A stretch of 55,217 nucleotides of DNA from Clostridiales bacterium (GTDB lineage: Bacteria > Bacillota > Clostridia > Oscillospirales > Oscillospiraceae), in the NCBI GenBank assembly GCA_014799505.1, contig JAAVHV010000012.1:1-55217 (forward strand). Direction: 5' to 3'. The notes beneath the pieces were generated by a model. The model saw only the letters and a list, made by a program, of their open reading frames with translations. It ran no database searches and was not told where the DNA came from. Made by a program: the position numbers and the translations under genes. This document shows, piece after piece, positions 15,626 through 24,646 of this stretch (position 1 is the stretch's first letter; every line of letters starts with the position of its first letter).

Positions 15626-18007
15626 ATGATAAACTTACTGGCTTTGACCGCCTCGGCATCGCCGGGGGAGAGCGCCCCACTCACCCTCCAGGGGGCCTGG
15701 GACGCGGTGGTATACGGCGTGTCCTGGTTTTTCGGCAATCTGTCCCCCGCCTTCGCGTGGTTCATCCTGGGGATCGCGGTGTGCGTCTCCTTTTTCGTCT
15801 ACTACTGGTGGTGCCTGCGCCCCCGGCCCCGCAGCCTGGAGTGGATCGCCATGTCGGAGGAGCGCTCCAAGCCCCGGCGCATGACCCTCACCCTGCCCTG
15901 CCACCCCATGGAGCGGCGGGACATCCTGCCCGTTCTGCTGCTGACGGCGGTGTACGCCTTCACGGCGTTTTTCCGGCTGGGCAGCCTGTCCGCGCCCCAG
16001 TCCGTCCAGCCCTTTATGGAGCGGGAGACGATCACCTGGGAACTGGATCAGGAGGTCACCCTGGCCGGTATCGGCTGGTACACCCGCATCGGCACCGGGG
16101 CATACTCGCTGGAGGTTTCCGCCGACGGGGAGGAGTGGACTGCCCTTCAGGTCGTGGACGAGGTCTTTGTGGACGGCGCGTGGACAGCCAAGCGGCCCGG
16201 GCAGGACACCACCGACCTCCAGACCAGGACCGCCTACTATTGGACCCAGGTGTCCCCGGGAGCTCCCGCCGGGTCGGTGCAGTCCATCCGGCAGGCATAT
16301 AACACCCTGCTCAAGTGGCATCACATCACCATACAGGACGGCGCTGTCGTCCAGGCGAAATACTTTCGGCTGACCGCCATCCCCGACGCCCACCATCTCC
16401 CCATGGAGCTGGGGGAGATGGTCCTCTACAACGATTCAGATAACAGGCTCGATGTCTCTCCCACCGGGGCGGACGCCCTCTTTGACGAGCAGGACATCAT
16501 TCCGGCCCACCCCACATATTTCAACTCCTCCTACTTCGATGAAATTTACCACCCCCGCACCGCCCTGGAGCATCTCAACAACGTCTATCCCTATGAGGTG
16601 TCCCACCCGCCCCTGGGCAAGCTGATCATCTCCGTCGGGATCATGATGTTCGGCATGGTCCCCTTCGGCTGGCGGTTTATGGGCACGCTCTTCGGCGTGC
16701 TGATGGTGCCGCTGCTGTATATTTTCCTCAAAAACCTGTTCGGCAAAACCCCCGTGGCCCTGTGCGGCACGGCCCTGTTCACTTTCGACTTTATGCACCT
16801 GGTGCAGACCCGCATCGCCACCATCGACACCTACGGCGTGTTCTTTATCCTGGTGTCCTACTACTTCATGTACCGCTGGCTGGCGGTGCCCGCCGGGAAG
16901 AAGCTGCGGCATTACATCCTGCCCCTGGGGCTCAGCGGCCTGTTCTGGGGCATCGGCTGCGCCTCCAAGTGGACGGTGGTATATGCCGGGGCAGGGCTGG
17001 CCCTGCTGTGGCTGCTGGGGATGATGTTCAAAGCCGGGGATTGGCACGAGGCGGAGAACGAGGCCCGGCGGACGGCGGCTCCTCCGGAACTCCGTCAGGA
17101 GGTGACGGAGGCCATGTTCCAGGAGGCCCCGCCCCCCTGGGAGCGGCCCCAGGTTCCCTCTTTCGCCGTTCACGTGGTGGGCACCATCTTACTCTCCGTA
17201 TTATTCTTTGTTATCATTCCCCTTTGTATTTACACGGCGTCCTATTTCCCCTACGCCATCGCCCGTGGAAACGAGGGCGGCTTCCTGGCCCTGGCGGGCG
17301 AGGCCCTCTCCTGGCCCTTTGCCCAGCTGCCCCAGCATCTGGACAAGCTGCCGAAGTATATGGAGCAGCTGGCCAAGACCATGGCTGAGGAGGGCAAAAC
17401 GCCCGGCCTGTTGGACAGGGTGGACTCCTTCTTCAAAATCATCCCCGGCGATAGCAGCAACCCGGTGGATATCATGCTGAAAAACCAGCACTTCATGCTC
17501 ACCTATCACCAGGGTGTCCACACCCCCCACCCCTACGAGTCCTACTGGTATCAGTGGATCTTCGACGGGCGGCCCATCCTGTACTACCGGGATCTGGACG
17601 TGCCGGGGATGAAGAGCCTGTTCGCCTCCTTCAACAACCCCCTGGTGTCCTGGGCGGGGCTGGCGGCCATTTTCGGCGTAGCCATCCAGACGGTGCGGCG
17701 CAAGTGCGGCAAGGGGCTGTTCATCCTCATCGCGCTGCTGTCCCAGTTCGTCCCCTGGCTGCCCATTGGGCGCATCCTGTTCGCCTACCACTACTTCCCC
17801 ACGGTGCTGTTCCTGTGCTTCGCCATCGCCTATCTCATGGACGACATGATGACCCGGAAGCGGACGGGATACCGGCTGGCGGTCTACGGCTTCACCGGCT
17901 GCGCGGCGGGGCTGTACGCCGTCTTCTATCCGGAGCTGATTGGGCTGTACGTACCCACATGGTACGCCACCTATTTTCTGCGCTGGTTCCCCAGCTGGCC
18001 TCTCTGA
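15626..18007 (+). CDS. PMT-family (GT39) protein O-mannosyltransferase-like membrane glycosyltransferase with a discoidin-like insert
   Basis: 793 aa. The start at 15626 follows GGAGG; two further in-frame starts lie just upstream. One N-terminal membrane helix (about 25-50) and another (about 95-115) flank a cytoplasmic linker. Residues about 130-285 form a beta-rich segment resembling an F5/8-type (discoidin) carbohydrate-binding domain: WELDQEVTLAGIGWYTRIG, YFRLTAI. The PMT core follows, with YFDEIYHPRTALEHL (catalytic acidic residue), HPPLGKLI and a long array of membrane helices. A C-terminal four-helix PMT_4TMC-like region holds the IGRILFAYHYFPTV block. It probably transfers a polyprenyl-linked hexose to surface proteins or glycans. 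The position of the insert is unusual. Confidence 0.85.
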   Translation: MINLLALTASASPGESAPLTLQGAWDAVVYGVSWFFGNLSPAFAWFILGIAVCVSFFVYYWWCLRPRPRSLEWIAMSEERSKPRRMTLTLPCHPMERRDILPVLLLTAVYAFTAFFRLGSLSAPQSVQPFMERETITWELDQEVTLAGIGWYTRIGTGAYSLEVSADGEEWTALQVVDEVFVDGAWTAKRPGQDTTDLQTRTAYYWTQVSPGAPAGSVQSIRQAYNTLLKWHHITIQDGAVVQAKYFRLTAIPDAHHLPMELGEMVLYNDSDNRLDVSPTGADALFDEQDIIPAHPTYFNSSYFDEIYHPRTALEHLNNVYPYEVSHPPLGKLIISVGIMMFGMVPFGWRFMGTLFGVLMVPLLYIFLKNLFGKTPVALCGTALFTFDFMHLVQTRIATIDTYGVFFILVSYYFMYRWLAVPAGKKLRHYILPLGLSGLFWGIGCASKWTVVYAGAGLALLWLLGMMFKAGDWHEAENEARRTAAPPELRQEVTEAMFQEAPPPWERPQVPSFAVHVVGTILLSVLFFVIIPLCIYTASYFPYAIARGNEGGFLALAGEALSWPFAQLPQHLDKLPKYMEQLAKTMAEEGKTPGLLDRVDSFFKIIPGDSSNPVDIMLKNQHFMLTYHQGVHTPHPYESYWYQWIFDGRPILYYRDLDVPGMKSLFASFNNPLVSWAGLAAIFGVAIQTVRRKCGKGLFILIALLSQFVPWLPIGRILFAYHYFPTVLFLCFAIAYLMDDMMTRKRTGYRLAVYGFTGCAAGLYAVFYPELIGLYVPTWYATYFLRWFPSWPL

Positions 18008-18310
18008 GCGCTAACCCACCGCAAATCGTATGCGTGGATACAGGAAGGCGTTGATAGGAGCGCGCTCACGTTTGATTCTCCGCCGGATCAGGCCCTGTGA
18101 GGGCCGGAAAACGAAGCGAGTTCCATGCGTCAGACGCAATAGCCGTATCAATGCTCTTGGCCCAGGCGCGGCACGGGGATACCCAAGGGGCAAAGCCCCT
18201 TGGGCGCGCTCTTTGGTTACTTTCTCTCGCGTGAGAGAAAGTAACCCGCCGGAAGCCGTCCCCCGCGAGGGGAAGCGCGCCTCAATTATGTTTGATTCAG
18301 GTGATTTAAA
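18008..18310. repeat. Intergenic palindromic repeat region
   Basis: A 303-base gap without a supported gene. It holds a perfect inverted repeat with 14-base arms (18215-18228 and 18233-18246, GGTTACTTTCTCTC), a second with 10-base arms (18182-18191 and 18195-18204, CCCAAGGGGC), and a smaller one (GGCCC/GGGCC, 18091-18105). There is no U-tract. The make-up suggests a dispersed non-coding repeat or a MITE-like relic. The final bases carry the AGGTGAT ribosome site of the next gene. Confidence 0.55.
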
Positions 18311-19126
18311 ATGTATCTCTGCGACATTCACAGCCACACGAAAATCTCCCACGACAGCCAAGCGGAGCTGTCCGACACCGCCCAGGCCGCCATTGCCGCC
18401 GGCCTGCGGGAGTTCTGCGTCACCGACCACCATGACCTTTTGAACTTCGACGGGTCGTCCGCCGGCCCCTTCGACTGGCCCGCCGCCAAGGAGCAGTACC
18501 GCGCGGTGAAGCGGGAGGTGGGGGACAAGCTCATCCTCCGCCTTGGCATCGAGCTGGGCTCCGCGCCCTATGACCCGGACACAGCCCGGGCGGTGCTGGC
18601 CCAGGGCGGGGACGAGCTGGACTTTGTGCTGGGCTCCCTCCACAACTGGATCGGCACGGAAGGGGATCGGGATCTGTACTTCTCCGACTTTCACAACAAT
18701 ATGGAGCTGAGCCGCAAAGCGTTGGAGAGCACCCTGGCCCACACCTGGACGCTGGTGACCCAATGCCCCGACTGCTACGACAGCCTGGCCCACATCGTCT
18801 ACCCCCTGCGGTACATCCACCGGGACGGGGTGGAGCTGTCCATCGCCGATTACGAGGAGCGGGTGCGGGCCATCTTCACCGAGGTGGCAAAAACCGACCA
18901 CGCCATGGAGGTCAACGTGTGCCGGGGCGAGGATCTGGACTCCTGGCCCCCCCTGCTGGCCTGGTTCAAGGAGTGCGGCGGAAAACTGGTCACCGTGGGG
19001 GCGGACGCCCACCGGGCCGAGGACGTGGCAAAGGGCATCCCCCAGGCCCTGGAAATGATCCAGGCCGCGGGATTTGACTGCGTGACCACCTACGAGCGCC
19101 GCCGCCCGGTGCTCCACAAACTTTGA
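18311..19126 (+). CDS. PHP-domain phosphatase, histidinol-phosphatase (HisJ) family
   Basis: 271 aa. Metal ligands of the PHP fold are visible: DIHSHTKISHDSQAE, VTDHHD, the Glu of LRLGIELGS, LGSLHNW, the mid-protein HIVYPLRY, and the closing GADAHRAEDV. The family includes HisJ/HisK histidinol-phosphate phosphatase of Firmicutes. No other his gene is nearby, so it may act on another phosphoester. rpiB follows after 19 bases, so the two are probably cotranscribed. Confidence 0.88.
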   Translation: MYLCDIHSHTKISHDSQAELSDTAQAAIAAGLREFCVTDHHDLLNFDGSSAGPFDWPAAKEQYRAVKREVGDKLILRLGIELGSAPYDPDTARAVLAQGGDELDFVLGSLHNWIGTEGDRDLYFSDFHNNMELSRKALESTLAHTWTLVTQCPDCYDSLAHIVYPLRYIHRDGVELSIADYEERVRAIFTEVAKTDHAMEVNVCRGEDLDSWPPLLAWFKECGGKLVTVGADAHRAEDVAKGIPQALEMIQAAGFDCVTTYERRRPVLHKL

Positions 19127-19145
19127 ACAGAGAGGATTTGAGGAT

Positions 19146-19583
19146 ATGAAAATTTCCATTGCCTGCGACCACGGCGCGTACGAGCTGAAGGAGCGGCTGA
19201 AAGCCCACCTAATCCAGCAGGGCCACCAGGTGACCGACTGCGGCACCAACAGCCTGGACAGCTGCGACTACCCCGACTTTGCCCGTCCCGCCGCCCAGCT
19301 GGTGGCGGACGGAGCCTGTGAGCGGGGCGTCGTCCTGTGTACCACCGGCATCGGCGTGTCCATGGTGGCCAACAAGGTGAAGGGCGTGCGGTGCGCGCTG
19401 TGCCACGAAACCCTGTCCGCCGAGATGACCCGCCGCCACAACGACGCCAACGTGCTGGCCATGGGGGCCGGGGTCACCGGCGGCAACCTGGCGGAGCGGA
19501 TTTTGGACGTGTTCCTGTCCACCGAATTTGAGGGCGGCCGCCATGTGCGCCGGGTAGAAAAGATCATGGAGACGGAACAATAA
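19146..19583 (+). CDS. rpiB: Ribose-5-phosphate isomerase B
   Basis: 145 aa, normal for RpiB/LacAB. It has IACDHGAYELKERL (Asp and His of the substrate site), the catalytic Cys in VVLCTTGIGVSMVANK, RCALCHE, and RRHNDANVLAMGAGV. It interconverts ribose-5-phosphate and ribulose-5-phosphate in the pentose phosphate pathway. This links loosely to the purine salvage gene punA upstream, which releases ribose-1-phosphate. A GAGGATTTGAGG site precedes the ATG. Confidence 0.95.
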   Translation: MKISIACDHGAYELKERLKAHLIQQGHQVTDCGTNSLDSCDYPDFARPAAQLVADGACERGVVLCTTGIGVSMVANKVKGVRCALCHETLSAEMTRRHNDANVLAMGAGVTGGNLAERILDVFLSTEFEGGRHVRRVEKIMETEQ

Positions 19584-19614
19584 ATACTTTTTGTCATATC
19601 GCACAGCAATATAA

Positions 19615-19656
19615 CAAAACGGAGTGCCTTCCAACATGGAACGCACTCCGTTTTTA
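19615..19656. terminator. Bidirectional terminator between rpiB and rnmV
   Basis: Twelve-base arms (AAAACGGAGTGC and complement) around a 14-base loop, with T-runs in both directions for the two convergent genes. Confidence 0.85.
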
Positions 19657-20238
19657 TCCATTCAGCAGCTCGTCCAGCTCGTCCGGGGTATACAGCGCGT
19701 TCAGCGCCGAGAGCAGCGCCTTGGCGCTCATGTGCTCGGGCAGCTCCAGCTTTTTCAGGAGAACCGCCCGCCGCTGGGCCGCGTCGGGCGTGCCAGACAG
19801 CCCCAGGGCAAACAGATCCGCCGGAGTGAGATCCCCCGAGGGGCGGGACGGCGCTTCCCCGTCCAGCACCGTGGCCCCGGCCCGGAGGATGGCGTTTCGC
19901 AGCACCTCGGGCGGCATCCCCTCCACCCCCAGCTTGCCCTCCTTGCCGGGGGCCCGCTTGCGGCGCTCCTTGCCGTACACGTCGGGCACATAGGCGTGCT
20001 TGAGCTGCCCCTTGGGGATGGCTCCCTTCAGGTAGTTGCGGATGACGAACCCCGCCCCGTCCGGGTCGGTGAGGACGATGAGCCCCCGCTTCGCCGCCAG
20101 CTTCCGCAGCAGGGCCAGCCGCTCCCCGTCCTTGAACACGCCGAACCCGGCGGTGTCCAGGATCAGGGTGTCCACCACCCCGGCCAGGGCGGACTTGTCG
20201 TACCGGCCCTCCACCACAATAGCTTCTTGAATCCTCAT
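19654..20238 (-). CDS. rnmV: Ribonuclease M5 (5S rRNA maturase)
   Basis: 194 aa. The N-terminal Toprim domain shows the catalytic Glu in IVVEGRYDKSAL, then DTAGFGVF and the acidic DPDGAGFVIRN. A C-terminal RNase M5 extension follows (GVEGMPPEVL). The enzyme trims 5S rRNA precursors with ribosomal protein L18. A GGGAG site precedes the ATG. Immediately upstream lies the 24-codon Walker-A fragment. Confidence 0.92.
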   Translation of the reverse strand: MRIQEAIVVEGRYDKSALAGVVDTLILDTAGFGVFKDGERLALLRKLAAKRGLIVLTDPDGAGFVIRNYLKGAIPKGQLKHAYVPDVYGKERRKRAPGKEGKLGVEGMPPEVLRNAILRAGATVLDGEAPSRPSGDLTPADLFALGLSGTPDAAQRRAVLLKKLELPEHMSAKALLSALNALYTPDELDELLNG

Positions 20239-20250
20239 ATCAATCTCCCA

Positions 20251-20325
20251 TTAATTTGATATTAGTTGAGAAATGGTGCTTTTTCCTGATTTCGGAACAC
20301 CTGCAATGATAATATGTTTCTTCAA
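20251..20325 (-). pseudogene. 24-codon Walker-A (P-loop) fragment between holA and rnmV
   Basis: A TTG start at 20325 follows a near-perfect AGGAGGT site. The frame encodes LKKHIIIAGVPKSGKSTISQ, then four more residues and TAA. GVPKSGKST is a Walker A motif as in nucleotide kinases, but the protein ends just after it, before any Walker B or lid could occur. The stretch is AT-rich against about 65% GC neighbours. It is either the 5' remnant of a transferred kinase gene or a translated leader coupled to rnmV, which starts 12 bases after the stop. Confidence 0.6.
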
Positions 20326-20338
20326 AATTTACCTCCTC

Positions 20339-21394
20339 TTATACCGCCACCCTCCGGCCCGAGGCCAGCTCCATCAACAGCGCGGTGAGCACCTCATTCT
20401 CCTGGCCGTAGGAGGATTTCAGCGTGATGTCCGTCTCGGCGCACCGGCGCACAGCATACCGGCACCAGGGCAGGGAGAACCGCCGGGCGGCATCCAGCAG
20501 CTTGTCCGCCGGATAGGCCGACTTCATCCCCCACAGCTCCATGAACTCCCCCCGGCTCTTCCCCGCGTCCAGGTACAGCCGGGCGGTGTACAGCTGGCGG
20601 AAGTACTTGCCCATGGCGGCCAGGATCATGATGGGGGCCTGCTGGCTGTGGAGCAGATCGGCCAGCACCGACGCGGCCTTGTCGAAGTCCTTGCGGGCCA
20701 TGGCGTCCGTCATCTGGAACACCACCGCGTCCAGCTTGGGGATGACCACCGCGTCCATGTCCGCCCGGGTGACCCTGGGATGGGCGGCGTAGGCGGTCAG
20801 CTTGCCGATCTCGGAGGCCAGGTCGTGCATCAGGTCGCCGCACAGGAAGATGAGATACCGGGCGTCCTCGGTGTCCACGCTCTTGCCCGCCTTTTTGAAC
20901 TGGCGGCAGATCCAGTCGGTGAGATCCCCCTGCTCCTGGCGCTGGAAGTTCACCACCGCCCCCTCTTTTTTCAGCAGGGCAGCCAGCTTGGACCGCCCGT
21001 CCGCCTTATAGGGCAGCAGGTCGTACACGAACACCAGGCAGCAGTAGTCCGGCAGGGCGGAGAGGATCGCCAGCAGCCGCTCGCGTGCCTGCTCCCCCTG
21101 GGCGAACAGGTCGAAGTCGGTGACCGTCACCAGGGTGCGCCCGCTCATCATGGGCAGGCAGTCCACCGCCTGCTCGATCCAGTCCACCGAGCAATCCTTC
21201 CCTCGGGCGGTGTGGAGGTTGAAGTCCTCCAGCCCCTCGGGCAGGATGGCCCGCTTCAGCTGGCCCAGGTAGTAGTCCCGCAGGAACGCCTCCTCCCCGT
21301 GAAAAACATACAGGCTTTTGGGCGCGCCCTCCTTCAGGGCCCGCTTCAGCTCCCGCATGGCGGTGTTGTCCACCTTATCCCGTTTTGGCGGCAT
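20339..21394 (-). CDS. holA: DNA polymerase III delta subunit (clamp loader)
   Basis: 351 aa. It has ALKEGAPKSLYVFHGEEAFLRDYYLGQL (shown in part), a degenerate P-loop-like region typical of delta, VTDFDLF, LPYKADGRSKL, LIFLCGDLMHDLASEIGKL and a C-terminal helical collar domain. Delta opens the beta clamp within the clamp-loader complex. The ATG at 21394 follows AAAGGGGG; a TTG eight codons upstream is less likely. It lies 42 bases downstream of comEC, the order common in Firmicutes. Confidence 0.93.
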   Translation of the reverse strand: MPPKRDKVDNTAMRELKRALKEGAPKSLYVFHGEEAFLRDYYLGQLKRAILPEGLEDFNLHTARGKDCSVDWIEQAVDCLPMMSGRTLVTVTDFDLFAQGEQARERLLAILSALPDYCCLVFVYDLLPYKADGRSKLAALLKKEGAVVNFQRQEQGDLTDWICRQFKKAGKSVDTEDARYLIFLCGDLMHDLASEIGKLTAYAAHPRVTRADMDAVVIPKLDAVVFQMTDAMARKDFDKAASVLADLLHSQQAPIMILAAMGKYFRQLYTARLYLDAGKSRGEFMELWGMKSAYPADKLLDAARRFSLPWCRYAVRRCAETDITLKSSYGQENEVLTALLMELASGRRVAV

Positions 21395-21436
21395 GGACGC
21401 CGCCCCCTTTCTCAGCAAGTATGGAACCGATTCTTT

Positions 21437-23815
21437 CTAATATACCCCCACCCGATCCCCCTGAACCCGCACGGTGACAGTCCCCTCCTGATCGGTGCGG
21501 CGGATCTCCGCGCCCAGCGCCTCCAAACGCTCCAGCGTCTCGTCCGCGGGGTGGCCATAGGAGTTGTTGGCCCCGGCGGAGATGACCGCCAGCTCCGGGG
21601 TTGTGGCCTGGAGGAATTCCTCACAGCTGGAGTTTTTGGAGCCGTGGTGGCCCACCACCAGCAGCTCGACGTCCGGGATGGGGCAGTACTTCACCAGCAT
21701 CTTCTCCACGAAGGCGTCCGCGTCCCCGGTAATCAGCACATCAAAGTCCCCATGGGAACACAGGATAAACTGGCCGGACTCGTTGGAGGTGCCCCCGCCC
21801 AGGGGCGGGAGCAGGGTGAGGGCCGATTTGCCCAGGGGCAGCTCCACCGTGTCGTCCACCAGGACGACCTCTGCCCCCTCTGCTTCCGCAAGCTCGATGA
21901 CCCGCGCGGCGTCCTCGGGGTCTGTATCGCTCCCGGGAATGGCCACCTTGTCCACCCTCATGCGGTAAAACAGCTGCTCCACTCCGTTGAAGTGGTCGCT
22001 GTCAAAATGGGTGAGCACCAGCAAGTCCAACCGGGCGCGGCCCATGGAAGCAAAGTAGTCGGCGGCAACGTCCCCGGCGCTGCGGGAGCCGTCCCCGCCG
22101 CAGTCCACCAGCGCCGCCTGCCCGCCGGACAGCAGGGCGGTGGATGAGCCCTGTCCCACATCCAGCGCGGTCACAGTGAGATCGGCGGTTTCCACCTCCA
22201 GCCGGCCAAACCCGACGGAGGCGCACAGCAGCACAACCAGCCCACAGACCCAGAGCAGGGGCCGACGGGGCTTCTCCCGGCTGACAAACGCCGTCAGCAG
22301 CGCCAAGTACACTGTCCCCAGCCAGATGAGGCAATACCGGCTGTCGGTACTCAGCGAGGCGAAGGGGAATCTGCCCAGCCACAGCGCCACCCACCGGGCG
22401 TAATGGCCCAGCAGTCCGGCAATCGCGCCCAAAAAGGCGGCGGGGCCGGGGAGGAAGACAGCCAGCGCCCCCAAAATTAGGGCGCACATCATCAAAAAGC
22501 TCAGCGCCCACAGCGCCAGCACATTGGACACCGGGGACAGCAGCAGAATCTGCCCAAAGTACAGCGCGATCAGCGGCACAGTGAACAGCATGGCCCCCAG
22601 CGAGGTGGACACGCCGGTAAGTACCGTCCGGGCCCCATTCCACAGCATGAGCTTGAGCTTTTGCTCCTTTGGGGGCCGCAGGGGCTTCAAGGGCCGGTAC
22701 AGCCATTGGCGCAGCGGCTCGGAGATCAGCAGGATGCCCGCCACCGAGGCGAAGGACAGCTGCAAGCCCACGCTGGCGGCGGCAAACGGGTTCTGGATGA
22801 GCAGCGCCAGCAGGGCAAGACCCAGGGCGGAGGGCCCGTCCTCCTCTCTCTGGGCGACGGGCGCGAACAGCAGGGCGCTCTGCATGATGACCGCCCGGAG
22901 GGCCGACGGCGTACCGCCCGCCATGAGGGCGTAAAACACCAGCAGCGGAATCATGGCCAGCGCCACGCGCCGGTGTTTGCCGCACAGGACCAGCACAATT
23001 TCCACCAAAAACGAGATGTGAAAGCCGGACACCACGGCCGCGTGCATCAGCCCCGCCCGGTTGAAGGCGGAGTAGAGCGTATCGTCCAAGCCCGTCTTGT
23101 CCCCCAGGGTGACGGCGGCGGCGATGGGAGCCGCAACGCCGTCAAAGGCGGTGTCAATGCCGTCTCGGAGCTTGCGCGCGCACAGGGCGGGCCAGTGGCG
23201 GAAGGGGACGCGCTCCGCAAAGGTGATCTCCGGCTCGTCATCGCAGTAGGCCAAGAGATACACGCCCTTGGCGGTGTAGTAGGTGGTATCGCCGCCGTAG
23301 GCTTGGGTGGACAGCTTGACCCGGGCCGTACCGTCTATATGATCCCCCGGCTTCAGCCCGCCCCAGTCCGCCGAACCGTACACCAGCGCGTCCGGGGCAA
23401 AAAAGCCGCCGTCTAAACGGACGGTGACGGAGTACCCGCCGATGGAGGTTGGGCGGGGATAGGAGGACACCTCGCCGGAGATGGCCACCTCGTCCCCTAT
23501 CCACTGTTCCGCCGGGGCGCGGAACAGCATAAAATAAGCGCTTGCCCACCCAAAGGCCAGCACGCCGCCCAGGCACAGGGCCAGCCCCCGCCGGGAGACC
23601 TGGTACAGCGTCCACCGGGACAGCGGGCCCTTCTCCCTGGGACGGCGCAGGAGAAGGGGGTGCTCATCGGGCCGGAGGCGGGTGGTCAGCCATGCCGCCA
23701 GCATCAGCCCCAGCAGGACGGCGGCGATGAGACCGGGTACGGCGCCCAGGCCAAAATAGCACGCCCACAGGCAGGCGGCCCCGAAGCCAGCCGAAAACCA
23801 GGCCAGTTTCCGCAT
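21437..23815 (-). CDS. comEC: DNA internalisation competence protein ComEC/Rec2
   Basis: 792 aa. The N-terminus has two membrane helices and an OB-like extracellular domain (about 110-210). The Competence core is a multi-helix channel with AAVTLGDKTGLDD and the HAAVVSGFHISFL block. The C-terminus is a metallo-beta-lactamase domain with VTALDVGQGSSTALL, LTHFDSDHFNG (metal ligands) and VVGHHGSKNS. It forms the inner-membrane channel for single-stranded DNA and may have nuclease activity. No comEA or comEB is adjacent. The ATG at 23815 follows AAGGGGGCGG, in preference to a TTG six codons earlier. Confidence 0.94.
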   Translation of the reverse strand: MRKLAWFSAGFGAACLWACYFGLGAVPGLIAAVLLGLMLAAWLTTRLRPDEHPLLLRRPREKGPLSRWTLYQVSRRGLALCLGGVLAFGWASAYFMLFRAPAEQWIGDEVAISGEVSSYPRPTSIGGYSVTVRLDGGFFAPDALVYGSADWGGLKPGDHIDGTARVKLSTQAYGGDTTYYTAKGVYLLAYCDDEPEITFAERVPFRHWPALCARKLRDGIDTAFDGVAAPIAAAVTLGDKTGLDDTLYSAFNRAGLMHAAVVSGFHISFLVEIVLVLCGKHRRVALAMIPLLVFYALMAGGTPSALRAVIMQSALLFAPVAQREEDGPSALGLALLALLIQNPFAAASVGLQLSFASVAGILLISEPLRQWLYRPLKPLRPPKEQKLKLMLWNGARTVLTGVSTSLGAMLFTVPLIALYFGQILLLSPVSNVLALWALSFLMMCALILGALAVFLPGPAAFLGAIAGLLGHYARWVALWLGRFPFASLSTDSRYCLIWLGTVYLALLTAFVSREKPRRPLLWVCGLVVLLCASVGFGRLEVETADLTVTALDVGQGSSTALLSGGQAALVDCGGDGSRSAGDVAADYFASMGRARLDLLVLTHFDSDHFNGVEQLFYRMRVDKVAIPGSDTDPEDAARVIELAEAEGAEVVLVDDTVELPLGKSALTLLPPLGGGTSNESGQFILCSHGDFDVLITGDADAFVEKMLVKYCPIPDVELLVVGHHGSKNSSCEEFLQATTPELAVISAGANNSYGHPADETLERLEALGAEIRRTDQEGTVTVRVQGDRVGVY

Positions 23816-23900
23816 ACCGCCGCCCCCCTTCAAAACTCCCCTCTATTTTATCCGCAAAGGCGGGACAAGTCAACGCCGGGGAGAAAAATGGCGAAAAGGC

Positions 23901-23929
23901 TTGCCAGAGAGGGGCGGGTCTGGTATGCT
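23901..23929 (+). promoter_or_regulatory. Promoter of the HAD gene
   Basis: TTGCCA (23901-23906), 17-base spacer, TATGCT (23924-23929), 23 bases before the GTG start. Confidence 0.6.
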
Positions 23930-23952
23930 GACAGGGACGAGGAGATGATACT

Positions 23953-24585
23953 GTGTACATATTTGACCTGGACGGCACCATCACCGACACCAACGGCCTG
24001 TGGCTGGAGGTGGATCGGGAATTTCTGACCCGCCGGGGGCTGACCCACACCGACGAGTACCGGCGGGTGGTAGAGCGCTCCATTTTCCCCATCGCGGCCC
24101 AGTTCACAAGAGACTATTACCACCTACCCGACAGTCCGGAGGACATCATGGCGGAATGGGACAGCCTAGCGGAGCACCACTACAGGGAGCTTGCCCCCTT
24201 AAAGCCGGGGGCGGAGGAATTTCTCCGCCAGTGCAGGGCCGAGGGCCGCCCCATGGCCATGTTCACCGCCTGCCGCCCCGCCCTGTGCGAGACGGTGCTG
24301 GAGCGCTTCCACCTGCGGGAGCTGTTTGACCAGGTGGTCTTCGCCGAGGAGATCGGCCTGGAAAAGCGGGATCCCCGGTGCTTTACCCGGCTCAGCGAGC
24401 TGCTGGGCGCGCCGCCTGAGGACTGCACCCTCTTTGACGACAGCCCGGACAACTGCGCCACCGCCATGAAAGCGGGCATGACCGCCGTGGGGGTGTACGA
24501 CGACTATTACGCCGCCCGCCAGGACGAGCTGAAGTCGGTGTGCGGCCAGTATGTCCGCTCCCTGGAAGAGCTGGTGAAACCATAG
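23953..24585 (+). CDS. HAD-superfamily phosphatase (PGP/beta-PGM-like, class IA cap)
   Basis: 210 aa with a GTG start at 23953 behind GAGGAG. The HAD motifs are in order: I, IFDLDGTITDTNGLW; II, FTACRP with the Thr; III, the Lys in IGLEKRDPRCF; IV, LFDDSPDN. A helical cap of about 70 residues follows motif I. The family hydrolyses small phosphoesters such as phosphoglycolate, or acts as a phosphosugar mutase. No neighbour indicates a substrate. Confidence 0.88.
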   Translation: MYIFDLDGTITDTNGLWLEVDREFLTRRGLTHTDEYRRVVERSIFPIAAQFTRDYYHLPDSPEDIMAEWDSLAEHHYRELAPLKPGAEEFLRQCRAEGRPMAMFTACRPALCETVLERFHLRELFDQVVFAEEIGLEKRDPRCFTRLSELLGAPPEDCTLFDDSPDNCATAMKAGMTAVGVYDDYYAARQDELKSVCGQYVRSLEELVKP

Positions 24586-24590
24586 GCCCA

Positions 24591-24620
24591 TTGGCAAACC
24601 CCTCCCTCGCCACATAGAAT
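24591..24620 (+). promoter_or_regulatory. Candidate promoter of the ferritin-like gene
   Basis: TTGGCA (24591-24596), 18-base spacer, TAGAAT (24615-24620), followed by a GGAGG ribosome site. Confidence 0.5.
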
Positions 24621-24646
24621 GTGGGGCAAAGGAGGTGTTTTACCAC

